Part shown: positions 19,477-29,863 of the stretch, piece by piece
Numbering within the stretch: the first letter of the stretch is position 1
Layout of the letters: each line of letters begins with the position of its first letter
NCBI GenBank assembly: GCA_947487525.1
Contig: CANKWR010000003.1
Location: forward strand, 21,394 to 85,393
Direction: 5' to 3'
Length of the DNA: 64,000 nt
Source: Bacteroidota bacterium
GTDB lineage: Bacteria > Bacteroidota > Bacteroidia > Chitinophagales > Chitinophagaceae
Program-made: the position numbers and the translations under genes
Notes under the pieces: model-generated
Seen by the model: the letters and a program-made list of their open reading frames with translations, nothing else
Database searches by the model: none
What the model was told of the DNA's origin: nothing

Positions 19477-19782
19477 ATGGAAAGCGAATACATATATCAC
19501 GTTACTACTCAAACAGAGTGGGAGCAAGCAAAAATAGCAGGCGATTATACGCCCGTTGGATTCGATAAGGAGGGCTTTATTCATTGCTCAAATGAAGGTC
19601 AAGTTCCTGGCGTATTGGACCGTTTTTACAAAGGTAAAACCGGATTGGTGAAGTTGAAAATTGAAAAAGCAAAATTGGCAAGGCCATTATTATTCGAATT
19701 GGCAGCCGATTTAGATGAGTTATTTCCCCATATTTATGGTGCTTTAAATATAGATAGTGTTGTTGAAGTGTCTGTTATTTAA
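19477..19782 (+). CDS. DUF952 family protein
   Basis: IYHVTTQTEWEQA...FIHCSNEGQV...LFPHIYG. Confidence 0.85.
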   Translation: MESEYIYHVTTQTEWEQAKIAGDYTPVGFDKEGFIHCSNEGQVPGVLDRFYKGKTGLVKLKIEKAKLARPLLFELAADLDELFPHIYGALNIDSVVEVSVI

Positions 19783-19874
19783 GCGTCATAAGCAGTTGGA
19801 AGGGTTGAATAAGCCTTTGAATTGTTAATATTTTTAATATTTTATTCTTAATTTTACCACAAATATCAAGTATT

Positions 19875-21161
19875 ATGAAAAAGTTATTATTTTTTTCAAT
19901 GTTATTGACCATCACGATGCAAGGGATGGCACAAGATTCAGCATTGATAAAGCAACCATCCATTGCCTTAAGATTGGGTTTGATGGATTTTAAAAAAACA
20001 GTTTATACTGAAGGAACTACAAAATCAGCATTAGAATTTGGTATCCAATACATAGATGGTTGGACAAAGAAAATTGATTTTGTTTCTAATTTGAGCTTCT
20101 CTGCAATGAAATATCCGTATTATCATTCTTTGCAAGTGCCCACTTCAAGTATTCATGAGCCATATGCTTCTATTGATTTTAATATCAATTACAAGTTATT
20201 GACCGACGATCATACGATCGTACCTTATTTAACTGCTGGTATTGGTTTGGCAACAGACCATTTAAGCACTTTTACTTCCTATGCACCCTTTGGAGGCGGA
20301 CTTCAAATTAAAGCAGCACAAAATTCTTTTGTATACGTTCAAGCAACTTACCGTGCTGAGACTTCTTATTTAACTAAAACACACAATAATTATAGTGTTA
20401 GTTATGCATTCCCATTAAAATTAAAGAATAAAAAAGCAGTTTTGCCTCCACCACCAGCACCTGTTGATACAGACAATGACGGGGTGGTAGATGCAAGTGA
20501 TAAATGTCCAACACAAGCAGGAACTGCTAAATATGAAGGCTGTCCTGTACCAGATACGGACAAGGATGGTATTGATGATGATCATGACAAATGTCCAACA
20601 CAAGCAGGAACTGCGAAGTATGATGGATGTCCAATTCCAGATACAGATAAGGATGGTGTGAATGATGAAGAGGATAAGTGTCCAACAGTGGCTGGATTAA
20701 CACGTTATAATGGATGTCCAATTCCAGATACGGATAAGGATGGCGTAAATGATGAAGAAGATAAGTGTCCAACTGAGCCTGGTATTGTAGCGAATCATGG
20801 TTGCATAGATATTCAACCATTGTTAAATGAAATTGCAAGCAATTTTAAATTCAAAACAGGTAAGTCAATCATCGCTAGCAAAAAATTAAATAAATTAGAT
20901 GCTGCTATTGCTGAATTGAACAAATACAAAAACATTAGTGTTAACATTATCGGTAATACGGATAACGTTGGTGCTAAGAAGTTAAATAAAAAATTATCTG
21001 AACGCAGAGCTGCAATAGTACATGCTTATTTAGTGAAAAAAGGAATTGAAGCAAACAGATTGGTTAAACAAGGTGACGCTGATAACAACCCTGTTTCAAC
21101 AAACAAAACTGCAAAGGGCAGGGCTGAAAATAGAAGAACAGACATGAAAGCGAAGTACTAA
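19875..21161 (+). CDS. outer membrane beta-barrel + thrombospondin type 3 repeats + OmpA C-terminal domain
   Basis: signal peptide, four DTDxDGVxDxxDKCPT repeats, NTDNVGAKKLNKKLSERRA. Confidence 0.9.
   Translation: MKKLLFFSMLLTITMQGMAQDSALIKQPSIALRLGLMDFKKTVYTEGTTKSALEFGIQYIDGWTKKIDFVSNLSFSAMKYPYYHSLQVPTSSIHEPYASIDFNINYKLLTDDHTIVPYLTAGIGLATDHLSTFTSYAPFGGGLQIKAAQNSFVYVQATYRAETSYLTKTHNNYSVSYAFPLKLKNKKAVLPPPPAPVDTDNDGVVDASDKCPTQAGTAKYEGCPVPDTDKDGIDDDHDKCPTQAGTAKYDGCPIPDTDKDGVNDEEDKCPTVAGLTRYNGCPIPDTDKDGVNDEEDKCPTEPGIVANHGCIDIQPLLNEIASNFKFKTGKSIIASKKLNKLDAAIAELNKYKNISVNIIGNTDNVGAKKLNKKLSERRAAIVHAYLVKKGIEANRLVKQGDADNNPVSTNKTAKGRAENRRTDMKAKY
20464..20790 (+). repeat. four tandem TSP3 repeat units in coding DNA
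   Basis: repeated gatac(a/g)gataaggatgg...gataa(a/g)tgtccaac segments. Confidence 0.85.
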
Positions 21162-21182
21162 TATAAATTCGCTTACAACAAT

Positions 21183-21212
21183 AAAAAAGGCCTCTTTAAA
21201 GAGGCCTTTTTT
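21183..21212. terminator. bidirectional intrinsic terminator
   Basis: 30-nt perfect palindrome AAAAAAGGCCTCTTTAAAGAGGCCTTTTTT. Confidence 0.9.
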
Positions 21213-21288
21213 ATTGTTCATTGGGATAAGTTACTAGGATGTATTAAATGGAATGTGGTAATAAGGTTGTGGTTAATCGAGTGCGTGG

Positions 21289-22302
21289 TTAATAGATATT
21301 TACTTCCCTTTCTAATGCTACCTTAAATTTATTTGCCACTGAATGGATGATTTCTTCTGAGAAGTCAAATACTTCTTTGCCTGAGCGGATCCCATAACTT
21401 ACAATCACTAATGCTTGCTTTTCGTAGCATCCAACATTGCCTTTTTTTATTCCTTTCCAACCACAGGATTCAAGGAGCCATCCAGCTGCTATTTTATAGG
21501 AATCATCCGAAATGGGGTAAGCAATAATAGTAGGAAATTGTTCTTGAAGATGTTCATACTGGCTTTTTGATACAGCGGGGTTTTTAAAAAAGCTGCCTGC
21601 ATTGCCAAGTATTTTAGGGTCGGGTAATTTTTGAGTTCTAATTTGCACAATGGCATTCGATACACTTTCTAAATTAGGGTGCTTAATTCCTTTTTCGTGC
21701 AACATATCTCTTATAGCGCCGTAATCAGTTTTTAGTTGGGGTTGTTTTTGTAAAACAAATTGCACTTGAGTGATGATATATCGGTGGGTATATTCTTTGA
21801 ATAGGCTGGTCCTATAACCAAATTTACATGCTTGCTTGGATAGCTGCACCCATTCCTTGGAAACGGTATCAAAAGCAGTTATTTGCTGAATGCATTCATG
21901 CACTTCAACACCATAGGCGCCAATATTTTGGATGGGACTTGCCCCTACGGTACCTGGAATCAAACTTAAGTTTTCTAAGCCTCCCCATCCTTTATGCACG
22001 CAATAACTTACAAAATGATGCCAATTTTCACCAGCACCCACTTCTAACACCACTTCGGTTGCGGATTCGTTTATTTTTTTGATACCGTTTATTTCCATTT
22101 TGGCGACCAATCCTGGGTAGTTTTGGGTAAACAACACATTGGACCCGCTCCCTAATATCAATAAGGGTAAATTTTGTTCATGACACCATTCAATTGCATC
22201 CGTTACGTCCTCCTTATTTTTGATGACCGTAAAATATTTTGCTTGTTCTTCACTGGCAAAAAAATGAAAAGGCTGTAGGGAAATATTAGTATCTGTGTGC
22301 AT
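21289..22302 (-). CDS. murB: UDP-N-acetylmuramate dehydrogenase
   Basis: LILGSGSNVLF, IPGTVGASPIQNIGAYG, GNAGSFFKNP. Confidence 0.94.
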   Translation of the reverse strand: MHTDTNISLQPFHFFASEEQAKYFTVIKNKEDVTDAIEWCHEQNLPLLILGSGSNVLFTQNYPGLVAKMEINGIKKINESATEVVLEVGAGENWHHFVSYCVHKGWGGLENLSLIPGTVGASPIQNIGAYGVEVHECIQQITAFDTVSKEWVQLSKQACKFGYRTSLFKEYTHRYIITQVQFVLQKQPQLKTDYGAIRDMLHEKGIKHPNLESVSNAIVQIRTQKLPDPKILGNAGSFFKNPAVSKSQYEHLQEQFPTIIAYPISDDSYKIAAGWLLESCGWKGIKKGNVGCYEKQALVIVSYGIRSGKEVFDFSEEIIHSVANKFKVALEREVNIY

Positions 22303-22338
22303 GCTTTTGTATCGTAATTAAGGATAATGGATATTGTA

Positions 22339-24774
22339 TTAATTAGGGTCTACATCAATTATAATTTGAACCGTTTTATACCTTGGATGTGCTTGTATTA
22401 ATTGTACATAATTATACAATTGTTTTTTTGCAATTTGTAATTGTACTGCTTGTGTAGCAATTTTTACACAAAGCTCCCAAATATATTTATTGCGCACCCT
22501 ATTCACAAGGGGTTGTGCTGGCCCTAGAACGGTTCTTTGTATTTCGGGCGTGAGTGAGTGAAGATAATGATTGGCTGCTTCTTCAGCGATGGTATTGTCC
22601 TTATGTTTAAACAATATGCTCATTAATCTACTAAAAGGAGGGTAAGCAAATTGTTTTCGATTTTGAATTTCAAATTTATAAAATCCAAGGTAATCATGTT
22701 GTTGTACCAATTGAACTATGGGGTGTTGCACTTGACTTACTTGAATAAGCACTTTACCATTGCTGTTTTTGCGTCCTGCTCTGCCACTTACTTGTTCCAT
22801 CATTTGAAATGCACGTTCATTTACACGATACTGGTTAAAATTCAATAAACTATCTGCATCTACGATACCCACTAAATCAACATTTTCAAAATCCAACCCT
22901 TTAACCACCATTTGGGTTCCCACCAATACATCTATTTGACCTTGTTCAAATTGTTGAATTAACTGGTCATGTTCATTTTTTCCTTTTACATTGTCAAAGT
23001 CCATTCGCGCAACCATGACACCAGGCAATGCTTGGTTTAATTTTTCCTCAATTTGCTCTGTGCCAAAGCTTTTTTGTTTAAAATGATTTTTACCACAAGC
23101 CTGACATGCGGTTAAAATTGGGTAAGATGATCCGCAGTAATGACAGGAGAGTATATTTTTTTGTTTATGGTAGGTAAGTGTGACGTCACAGTGGGTACAA
23201 TGGGGAATCCATCCGCAGGTTTCACAAATCATATAGGCGGCATAGCCACGTCTATTTTGAAAAAGGATCACCTGTTTTTGTTGCTCGATTGTTTTTTTAA
23301 TTTCAGCCAACAATAGGGGCGTTAAAATGGCGGTCCCAGAAGGCTGCTTTTTAGTATCAATAATTTGAATGCTAGGCAATACTCCTTTGCTGAATCGTTC
23401 AGTTAAATGGGTATATCCGTATTTTTTATTTTCTGCATTGTAGAATGATTCAACGGAAGGGGTTGCTGACCCTAAAATTACTTTTGCGTTTATTTGATTT
23501 GCATAATAAATGGCGGTATCCCTTGCTTGGTATCTTGGAGCAGGGTCCTGTTGTTTATAAGATCCATCATGTTCTTCATCAACAATAATAAGTGATAAAT
23601 ATTTGTAGGGAAGAAATAATGCAGAACGCGCGCCAAGTACAATTTTGATTTCCCCTGTTTTAACTTTATTCCATATTTCAACTCTTTCATTGGGGTTGAA
23701 TTTGGAATGGTAAATAGCAATTTTGTTTCCGAAATATTGTTTTAAACGACGAATCATTTGGGCTGTCAAGGCAATTTCAGGCAGCATATACAATGCTTGT
23801 TGCCCCTGTTCAATTAATTCATTAATGAGTGCAACATAAATTTGTGTTTTTCCGCTACCGGTAATTCCGTGTAATAAATGTACAGAATGGGTTTTTAATT
23901 GTGCTTTTACATCCTCCAATGCAATTTGTTGTTGGGCAGATAATTGATGCAACTGATCATTGCCAGTAAGTCCGTCATTTTTTAAACGGTCTATTTTTCG
24001 CTTTTCTGCTACTAAAACGCCTTTGTCAATGAGCGCTTTTAGTTGTGCATGGGAGGCCCCTGATTTTTCTAATATTGATTTTTGACTCACCTCCCCTTCG
24101 GTTTTTTCAAAATGCAAAAACGACAATAAAAGTGACAATTGCTTAGGAGCTCTAGTCCATTCATTAAGTAGTTGTTCTATTTTTTCTTCAGATCGATAGG
24201 CTTCGGCAAATTGAATAAAGGTTTCTTCTTTTACTTTGTATTTGTCAGTCATGTTTTCCTGAATGAAACAAACCCCTTTTTGTATGAGCTTATTGACAAT
24301 GGGATAAACCGATTTTCTGTCTAATAATTTCTGCACTTCTGTATGGCTCAGTTCTTTTTTTATTTGAAGTGCTTCGCAAAGTATATACTCCAAGTCATTT
24401 AATTGATGGGAATCCATTTCATAATAGGCATTGTAAATGAATACGGACTCACTTGATATTTTTAAATGACTTGGTACTGCTGCTTGCATTACTTCCCCTT
24501 CGGTACACATATAATACTGCGCCATCCACTCCCAAAGTGCTAATTGTGCTGGATAAACGATGGGTGCTTCGTCTAATATGGAAAGGATGGGCTTAGGGTT
24601 AAATGCGGATGGTTTATCGGTCAATAATTTCTTTACAATACCTGCGTACCTTTTATTGCTTCCTAACATGACTTCAACACGCATCCCAATCATTACCTGA
24701 TCCAGCATGCTTGATGGTATTTCCCAGGTATAATTTTTAGGCAGGGCTAAGGGTATAATGATTTCGGCGTACAT
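22339..24774 (-). CDS. priA: primosomal protein N' (PriA helicase)
   Basis: HGITGSGKTQIYV, DEEHDGSYKQ, CHYCG zinc sites. Confidence 0.94.
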   Translation of the reverse strand: MYAEIIIPLALPKNYTWEIPSSMLDQVMIGMRVEVMLGSNKRYAGIVKKLLTDKPSAFNPKPILSILDEAPIVYPAQLALWEWMAQYYMCTEGEVMQAAVPSHLKISSESVFIYNAYYEMDSHQLNDLEYILCEALQIKKELSHTEVQKLLDRKSVYPIVNKLIQKGVCFIQENMTDKYKVKEETFIQFAEAYRSEEKIEQLLNEWTRAPKQLSLLLSFLHFEKTEGEVSQKSILEKSGASHAQLKALIDKGVLVAEKRKIDRLKNDGLTGNDQLHQLSAQQQIALEDVKAQLKTHSVHLLHGITGSGKTQIYVALINELIEQGQQALYMLPEIALTAQMIRRLKQYFGNKIAIYHSKFNPNERVEIWNKVKTGEIKIVLGARSALFLPYKYLSLIIVDEEHDGSYKQQDPAPRYQARDTAIYYANQINAKVILGSATPSVESFYNAENKKYGYTHLTERFSKGVLPSIQIIDTKKQPSGTAILTPLLLAEIKKTIEQQKQVILFQNRRGYAAYMICETCGWIPHCTHCDVTLTYHKQKNILSCHYCGSSYPILTACQACGKNHFKQKSFGTEQIEEKLNQALPGVMVARMDFDNVKGKNEHDQLIQQFEQGQIDVLVGTQMVVKGLDFENVDLVGIVDADSLLNFNQYRVNERAFQMMEQVSGRAGRKNSNGKVLIQVSQVQHPIVQLVQQHDYLGFYKFEIQNRKQFAYPPFSRLMSILFKHKDNTIAEEAANHYLHSLTPEIQRTVLGPAQPLVNRVRNKYIWELCVKIATQAVQLQIAKKQLYNYVQLIQAHPRYKTVQIIIDVDPN

Positions 24775-24822
24775 AGGAGCGTTTGCAAAAATAAGCTATG
24801 CAATTGAGACTATTTTGATAAG

Positions 24823-25584
24823 TTATGCCGAAGGGTATGTTCTGTATCTCCTTAATCCTTCATCCATCATTTGATACACTTCATTTTTCAATTTTTCAAT
24901 ATCTTCTAGGCTATATTTTGATACATCAATAGCAGGTAAATACACCACTCTATTGGGACCGGGGGTTAGGCTAAAAACACTTTCATAATGCATTCGGTCA
25001 ACTGCATCAATCATTAATATGGGCTGAATAGGCACTTGCATTTCAATGGCTAATTTAAAGGCGCCATTATAAAATGATTTAAGGGGTTGTTCACTGGTCA
25101 TGCTAAATGTGCCTTCGGGAAAAATGAAAATTGAGCTGCGTTTATGCAATGCTGCTTTTAAATTTCTTAAACTTTTCGCTCTTTTTTCTGGGCTACTTCT
25201 GTCAACCAATATTACGGCTGCACGGTATACCCAACCAAAAATGGGAATTTTAGAAGATTCAAATTTCCCCAATGGTCGAATAGGTTGGTGTTTTAATTGG
25301 ACAATGGGTGGGATGTCCATATAGGAATTATGGTTGGCTACAAAAATATGCGGCGTTTTGAAATCATGCGTTGATTCAAATATCTCCTTATGCCAAACAC
25401 CTATAAATAGATACCAAGTTTTTGCCCAATACCTGCATACTTTGTATATCCTTTTACTCAATTTAGCTTTGCCAAAAGGGAGTAAGAGTAGGAGCGCGAT
25501 CGCTGACAATATGGTTAGGATGGCAAATACGATGAGTGCGTAGATACAATAAATAGTTTGCAGAATTTTATAAATGGCTTTCAT
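24823..25584 (-). CDS. plsC: 1-acyl-sn-glycerol-3-phosphate acyltransferase
   Basis: NHNSYMDIP and FPEGTFS acyltransferase motifs. Confidence 0.85.
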   Translation of the reverse strand: MKAIYKILQTIYCIYALIVFAILTILSAIALLLLLPFGKAKLSKRIYKVCRYWAKTWYLFIGVWHKEIFESTHDFKTPHIFVANHNSYMDIPPIVQLKHQPIRPLGKFESSKIPIFGWVYRAAVILVDRSSPEKRAKSLRNLKAALHKRSSIFIFPEGTFSMTSEQPLKSFYNGAFKLAIEMQVPIQPILMIDAVDRMHYESVFSLTPGPNRVVYLPAIDVSKYSLEDIEKLKNEVYQMMDEGLRRYRTYPSA

Positions 25585-25674
25585 CTAGGCACTAATATAA
25601 TAAAAAAGGCCCGATTGCCATAAAACAAGCCATCATTGCCGGGTTCACTCCATTTGGGGTTGCGATGAAAATGA

Positions 25675-26496
25675 TTAAATAACGTCTATCCGTATCGTAG
25701 GATCAAAGGACAAATCAACTGCGCTGTTTCCTTTTCGAAAGATCCCAAATAAGGAACTTCCTGATCCGCTCATGCTAGCATAAATAGCACTTTGCTGGTA
25801 TAATTGAGCTTTTATTTCCGCCAAGGATGGATGCGCGATAAAAATAGGGGCTTCAAAATCATTGATCAATTCTTCCTTCCAAGTTTCAATAGGTTGAGCC
25901 ACTATTGTTGCAACAGATTTTTGTTTTGCACCTGGGGTTAATTGCCCAAATGCCCATGGAGTAGAAATGTGTATTCCTGGATGAACCAATACAATGGTAT
26001 AATCGGATAAATTGCAAGGAGTAGGGGTTAAAATTTCACCTCTTCCTGTTGCATGACAGGCATTGTCATGGATAAAAAAGGGACAATCGCTTCCTAGTTG
26101 TGCAGCATATGCAACTAATTGCGCTACAGACAATCCAATATTGAATTGTTGATTTAATAATTTTAAAACAGCTGAACCATCGCTAGAACCCCCACCTAAA
26201 CCAGCACCCATGGGGATATGCTTATGCAAGTGCATTTTTACAGCAGGAATGGAAGGAAAATCCTTTTTCAATAAATGATAGGCTTTAATGCAAAGGTTGT
26301 TGGATTCGTCCCCAGGAATGGCAAGCCCGGTATGTGAAAATTGAATATCAGTTGCAGTATGATGGCTGTGTACAATTTCAACCATGTCTTGCAAGGCAAC
26401 TGGGTAAAATACGGTTTCTATTTCATGGTAACCATCGGCTCTTTTAGCAACAATGGATAAGCCTAAATTAATTTTACAATGGGGAAATGCAATCAT
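25675..26496 (-). CDS. ispE: 4-diphosphocytidyl-2-C-methyl-D-erythritol kinase
   Basis: KINLGLSIVAKRADGYHEIETV, PMGAGLGGGSSDGSA. Confidence 0.93.
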   Translation of the reverse strand: MIAFPHCKINLGLSIVAKRADGYHEIETVFYPVALQDMVEIVHSHHTATDIQFSHTGLAIPGDESNNLCIKAYHLLKKDFPSIPAVKMHLHKHIPMGAGLGGGSSDGSAVLKLLNQQFNIGLSVAQLVAYAAQLGSDCPFFIHDNACHATGRGEILTPTPCNLSDYTIVLVHPGIHISTPWAFGQLTPGAKQKSVATIVAQPIETWKEELINDFEAPIFIAHPSLAEIKAQLYQQSAIYASMSGSGSSLFGIFRKGNSAVDLSFDPTIRIDVI

Positions 26497-26507
26497 AGTT
26501 GAATGAG

Positions 26508-27107
26508 TTAGGATTTCTTTTGCTCATTTCTTTTTGCAATTTCATCTCTGATATCAATAGCGCGCATATAGTCCTCTTGTTCCAAAACTTCATTTAACAA
26601 TTCATTCAATTCATTGATAGATAAGATTGACAAGTCACTTGCGTTGTTGCTGAGCGGTGTATCACTAAATGAAGTGGGGTTAGTGTCGGTTTCGTTCGTG
26701 TCAATTTCATTGCCTGCCTTGTCTAATACACTTGCATTAACATAAATGGGACATCCAAAGCGAACGGCTAGGGCAAGCGCATCACTGGTTCGACTATCAA
26801 TTTCGATGGTGTCATTGGCAGTGTAACAAACTAGTTTTGAATAAAAAATACCTTCTTGTAAATCTGAGATATATACTTCCTGCAATTGAATATCAAATGC
26901 ACTCATAAAGTTTTTCATTAAGTCGTGCGTGAGTGGGCGAGCGGGTTGCATGTTTTCCAAGGCAACTGCTATTGCTTGCGCCTCAAACCCTCCAATCACG
27001 ATTGGTAGTCGGCGTGTTCCACCAATTTCACCTAATATAACTGCATAGGAGTTAGATTGGGTAATGCTATGGGAAAGGGCAACAATTTCTAATTCTATCT
27101 TTTGCAT
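26508..27107 (-). CDS. bifunctional nuclease (BFN/DUF151) with C-terminal UVR-like motif
   Basis: LPIVIGGFEAQAIA, SRTSDALALAVRFGCPIYV. Confidence 0.9.
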   Translation of the reverse strand: MQKIELEIVALSHSITQSNSYAVILGEIGGTRRLPIVIGGFEAQAIAVALENMQPARPLTHDLMKNFMSAFDIQLQEVYISDLQEGIFYSKLVCYTANDTIEIDSRTSDALALAVRFGCPIYVNASVLDKAGNEIDTNETDTNPTSFSDTPLSNNASDLSILSINELNELLNEVLEQEDYMRAIDIRDEIAKRNEQKKS

Positions 27108-27141
27108 TGATATATTAATGACACAAATTTAAAGATAAAAT

Positions 27142-28104
27142 CTATGCGTTGCTCTTAGATTTTAAAATTGCGGCAGTTAAGGCCGGAACCACTTCAAATG
27201 CATCTCCCACTACTCCATAATCGGCAGCCTTAAAGAAAGGGGCTTCCCCATCCTTATTAATCACTACAATGGTTTTGCTTCGGTTGACCCCTGCTAAATG
27301 CTGGATAGCGCCTGAAATGCCAATGGCAATATATAAATTCGGTGCAATTTGAATCCCGGTTTGTCCCACATGTTCATGATGCGGCCTCCAATCAGCGTCA
27401 GATACTGGACGACTACATGCGGTAGAAGCACCCAATGCCTTGGCCAAATCCAATAAAACGCCCCAGTGCTCAGGACCTTTTAAACCACGGCCACCACTTA
27501 CTACTAAACTTGCTTCCGTTAAAGGAACTTCGCCTTGTATTTTATGGACGGATGTGATTTTTAAAGTACTAGATGGAACTGCAACTGCTAATTCATGCAC
27601 GGTAGCAATCGCATCAGATATTACTGTGCCAAAACTATTTTGATTAATAGAAATCACTTTAATGGGTGTACTAATTTCAATAGAGGCAAATGCTTTGCCT
27701 GAAAATACAGTTTTAGTCACTACAAAACCTGCATCTGTTTTTGGTAAGGCGCAAGCACCTGTAACAATACCAGCGCCCAGTTTTACAGCAACGGCAGGGG
27801 CGATGGCTCTTCCATTTAAATTGTGTGCAAAAATCAAAACTGTTGCGCCAAGTGATTTTGCTGTTTCAGCAACAACGGTTGCATTCACTCTTGCATCAAA
27901 ACTATTCAATACAATATTGTTCACATGATGCACTTTATTTGCTCCCCATTTTCCTAAATCAGCCAGGTTATTTTTCACCGTTCCTAACAACAAGGCTTCT
28001 GCCGTGGTGCCCAATTGTTTTGCTATTGTGGCCCCATAGGAAATAGCTTCAAAACTTGCTTTTTTTATTTCTTGTTCGTCTTGGTCAATATATATAAGTA
28101 CCAT
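27142..28104 (-). CDS. etfA: electron transfer flavoprotein subunit alpha
   Basis: VSGGRGLKG, GQTGIQIAPNLYIAIGISGAIQHLAG. Confidence 0.93.
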   Translation of the reverse strand: MVLIYIDQDEQEIKKASFEAISYGATIAKQLGTTAEALLLGTVKNNLADLGKWGANKVHHVNNIVLNSFDARVNATVVAETAKSLGATVLIFAHNLNGRAIAPAVAVKLGAGIVTGACALPKTDAGFVVTKTVFSGKAFASIEISTPIKVISINQNSFGTVISDAIATVHELAVAVPSSTLKITSVHKIQGEVPLTEASLVVSGGRGLKGPEHWGVLLDLAKALGASTACSRPVSDADWRPHHEHVGQTGIQIAPNLYIAIGISGAIQHLAGVNRSKTIVVINKDGEAPFFKAADYGVVGDAFEVVPALTAAILKSKSNA

Positions 28105-28141
28105 AAAATATAATTAAATGTTGAATGAAATTTTTGAAATA

Positions 28142-28894
28142 TTAAATCACTTTTGCTTCTTCTTTTAAAAGTCGAACCAACTCATCCATATTGTCAGGAT
28201 CAATTAATTTCACACCTGATTTAGCTGGTGGAAGTTCAAAGTTTTTAATATGGGTAGTTGCGTTGGTTACCGATGCTTCAACCACTTTTAACGGTTTGGT
28301 TCTTGCAGCCATAATCCCCCTCATATTCGGAATTCTTTGTTCTGCCATTCCTTTTTGACAACTGATAATGGCTGGAAAATTTAATTCACCTGTTTCTTCA
28401 CCACCATCAATTTCTCTCACTACTTGAAGTGTATTTCCGTTAAGGTCTAATTTTACTGCAGCAGAGATGAAATTTTGATCAAGTAGGGCACAAAGCATTG
28501 AACCGATACTCGCACTGTTATAGTCAATGGTTTCTTTTCCTGTTAATATTAAATCATACGATCCTTCTTTAGCAATGGCTGCAATTTCCTGCGCCACAAT
28601 GAATGAATCATTGCTATTATTATTCACGCGAATTGCTTCATCACCACCCAATGCAAGCGCTTTTCTAATGATGGGTTCCGTGTCTGCACCACCTACGGTA
28701 ATTAAATGAATCGTTACCGATGCATCTTTTTCTTTTAATTCAATTGCCTTTACTAATGAGTACCATTCATCATAAGGATTAATGATCCATTGCACTCCGT
28801 TTTCATCTAACTTTGTATTACCTTCGGTAAAAGCAATTTTAGTGGTAGTGTCAGGTGTTTTACTGATACAAACTAAGATCTTCATAATAGCCAA
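28142..28894 (-). CDS. etfB: electron transfer flavoprotein subunit beta
   Basis: NPYDEWYSLVKAIELKE; LILTGKETIDYNSASIG; adjacent to etfA. Confidence 0.92.
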   Translation of the reverse strand: MAIMKILVCISKTPDTTTKIAFTEGNTKLDENGVQWIINPYDEWYSLVKAIELKEKDASVTIHLITVGGADTEPIIRKALALGGDEAIRVNNNSNDSFIVAQEIAAIAKEGSYDLILTGKETIDYNSASIGSMLCALLDQNFISAAVKLDLNGNTLQVVREIDGGEETGELNFPAIISCQKGMAEQRIPNMRGIMAARTKPLKVVEASVTNATTHIKNFELPPAKSGVKLIDPDNMDELVRLLKEEAKVI

Positions 28895-28979
28895 TTTTGT
28901 TTTTTAATAAATAGTTGTTTATGCAACTAATGCAAATATAGGATAGTTTTTTGACCCAAAACATTGATTTTTAGATAGG

Positions 28980-29291
28980 ATGAATAGAATAGAAAAAATA
29001 TTGGAATTTTTAGCCCAACAGCCCCAGGATAACTTCTTAAGACATGCATTGGCATTGGAATACATTAAAATGGGGGAGGATCAGCAAGCCAAGGATTTAT
29101 TCATTGAAATTTTAACACAATCTCCTGATTATATTGGTTCTTATTACCATTTAGCAAAAACCTTGGAAAAACTAGCATTGCGCGCAGAAGCGATTGAATG
29201 GTATGAAAAGGGGATGGCTGCCGCAAAATTGGCGAAGGACGATCATTCCTATAGGGAGTTGCAAGGGGCCTATGAGGATCTAGTGTATTAG
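28980..29291 (+). CDS. small tetratricopeptide-repeat protein
   Basis: TPR-like helices (ALEYIKMGEDQQAKDLF...YYHLAKTLEKL). Confidence 0.75.
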   Translation: MNRIEKILEFLAQQPQDNFLRHALALEYIKMGEDQQAKDLFIEILTQSPDYIGSYYHLAKTLEKLALRAEAIEWYEKGMAAAKLAKDDHSYRELQGAYEDLVY

Positions 29292-29863
29292 TTAAAAGGC
29301 AATCGGTCGCCTAATTTTTTGTCAATCAATAAAAAGAAATCCTCCGGTTTGTAGGTTCTCCATTTTTCAAATTCCATCAATTCAATATACCGGTTCAATT
29401 TTTTTTGTAAAAAATCATGTTGCGCTGCTTGGTGCATGTTCACCATCACTGCCCATCCATTTTCGTCCGCTAATTCTTCATACAACTCTTCATAATAGTC
29501 TCTATCCCCATTGTGAAAATTAAATACATTTTCTCCTATGAGGATAAACTTATAAATGCCTTCATCCATTAGTTTTTCTAAAATTTCTCGCTTTAGGGTC
29601 ATGATGTCATTTTCAATGGCATCATTCCACTCTCCAATCATTTCAATAATGGCAAAACCCATTTCATAGTCAGCGTAAATAATTTTCAGGTACAATGTTT
29701 TACTCCCTATTTCATCCCATTGAGGATGAATGTAGTAATTGTATACCGCTTGGGAGAATTCAAACTCGCTATAGGTTTGACCAAAAAAGGGCGATTTTGC
29801 GTCTTCTTCCGCCATATATAAATGACGCCAATGATAATAAGGTTCAATTTCGTGCATGCCCAA
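29288..29863 (-). CDS. conserved hypothetical protein
   Basis: intact ORF adjacent to kinase gene on same strand. Confidence 0.65.
   Translation of the reverse strand: MGMHEIEPYYHWRHLYMAEEDAKSPFFGQTYSEFEFSQAVYNYYIHPQWDEIGSKTLYLKIIYADYEMGFAIIEMIGEWNDAIENDIMTLKREILEKLMDEGIYKFILIGENVFNFHNGDRDYYEELYEELADENGWAVMVNMHQAAQHDFLQKKLNRYIELMEFEKWRTYKPEDFFLLIDKKLGDRLPFN

Noticed and set aside
20421-20838. Antisense ORFs with periodic sequence opposite the OmpA gene
   Set aside because: Periodicity is inherited from the sense-strand TSP3 repeats.
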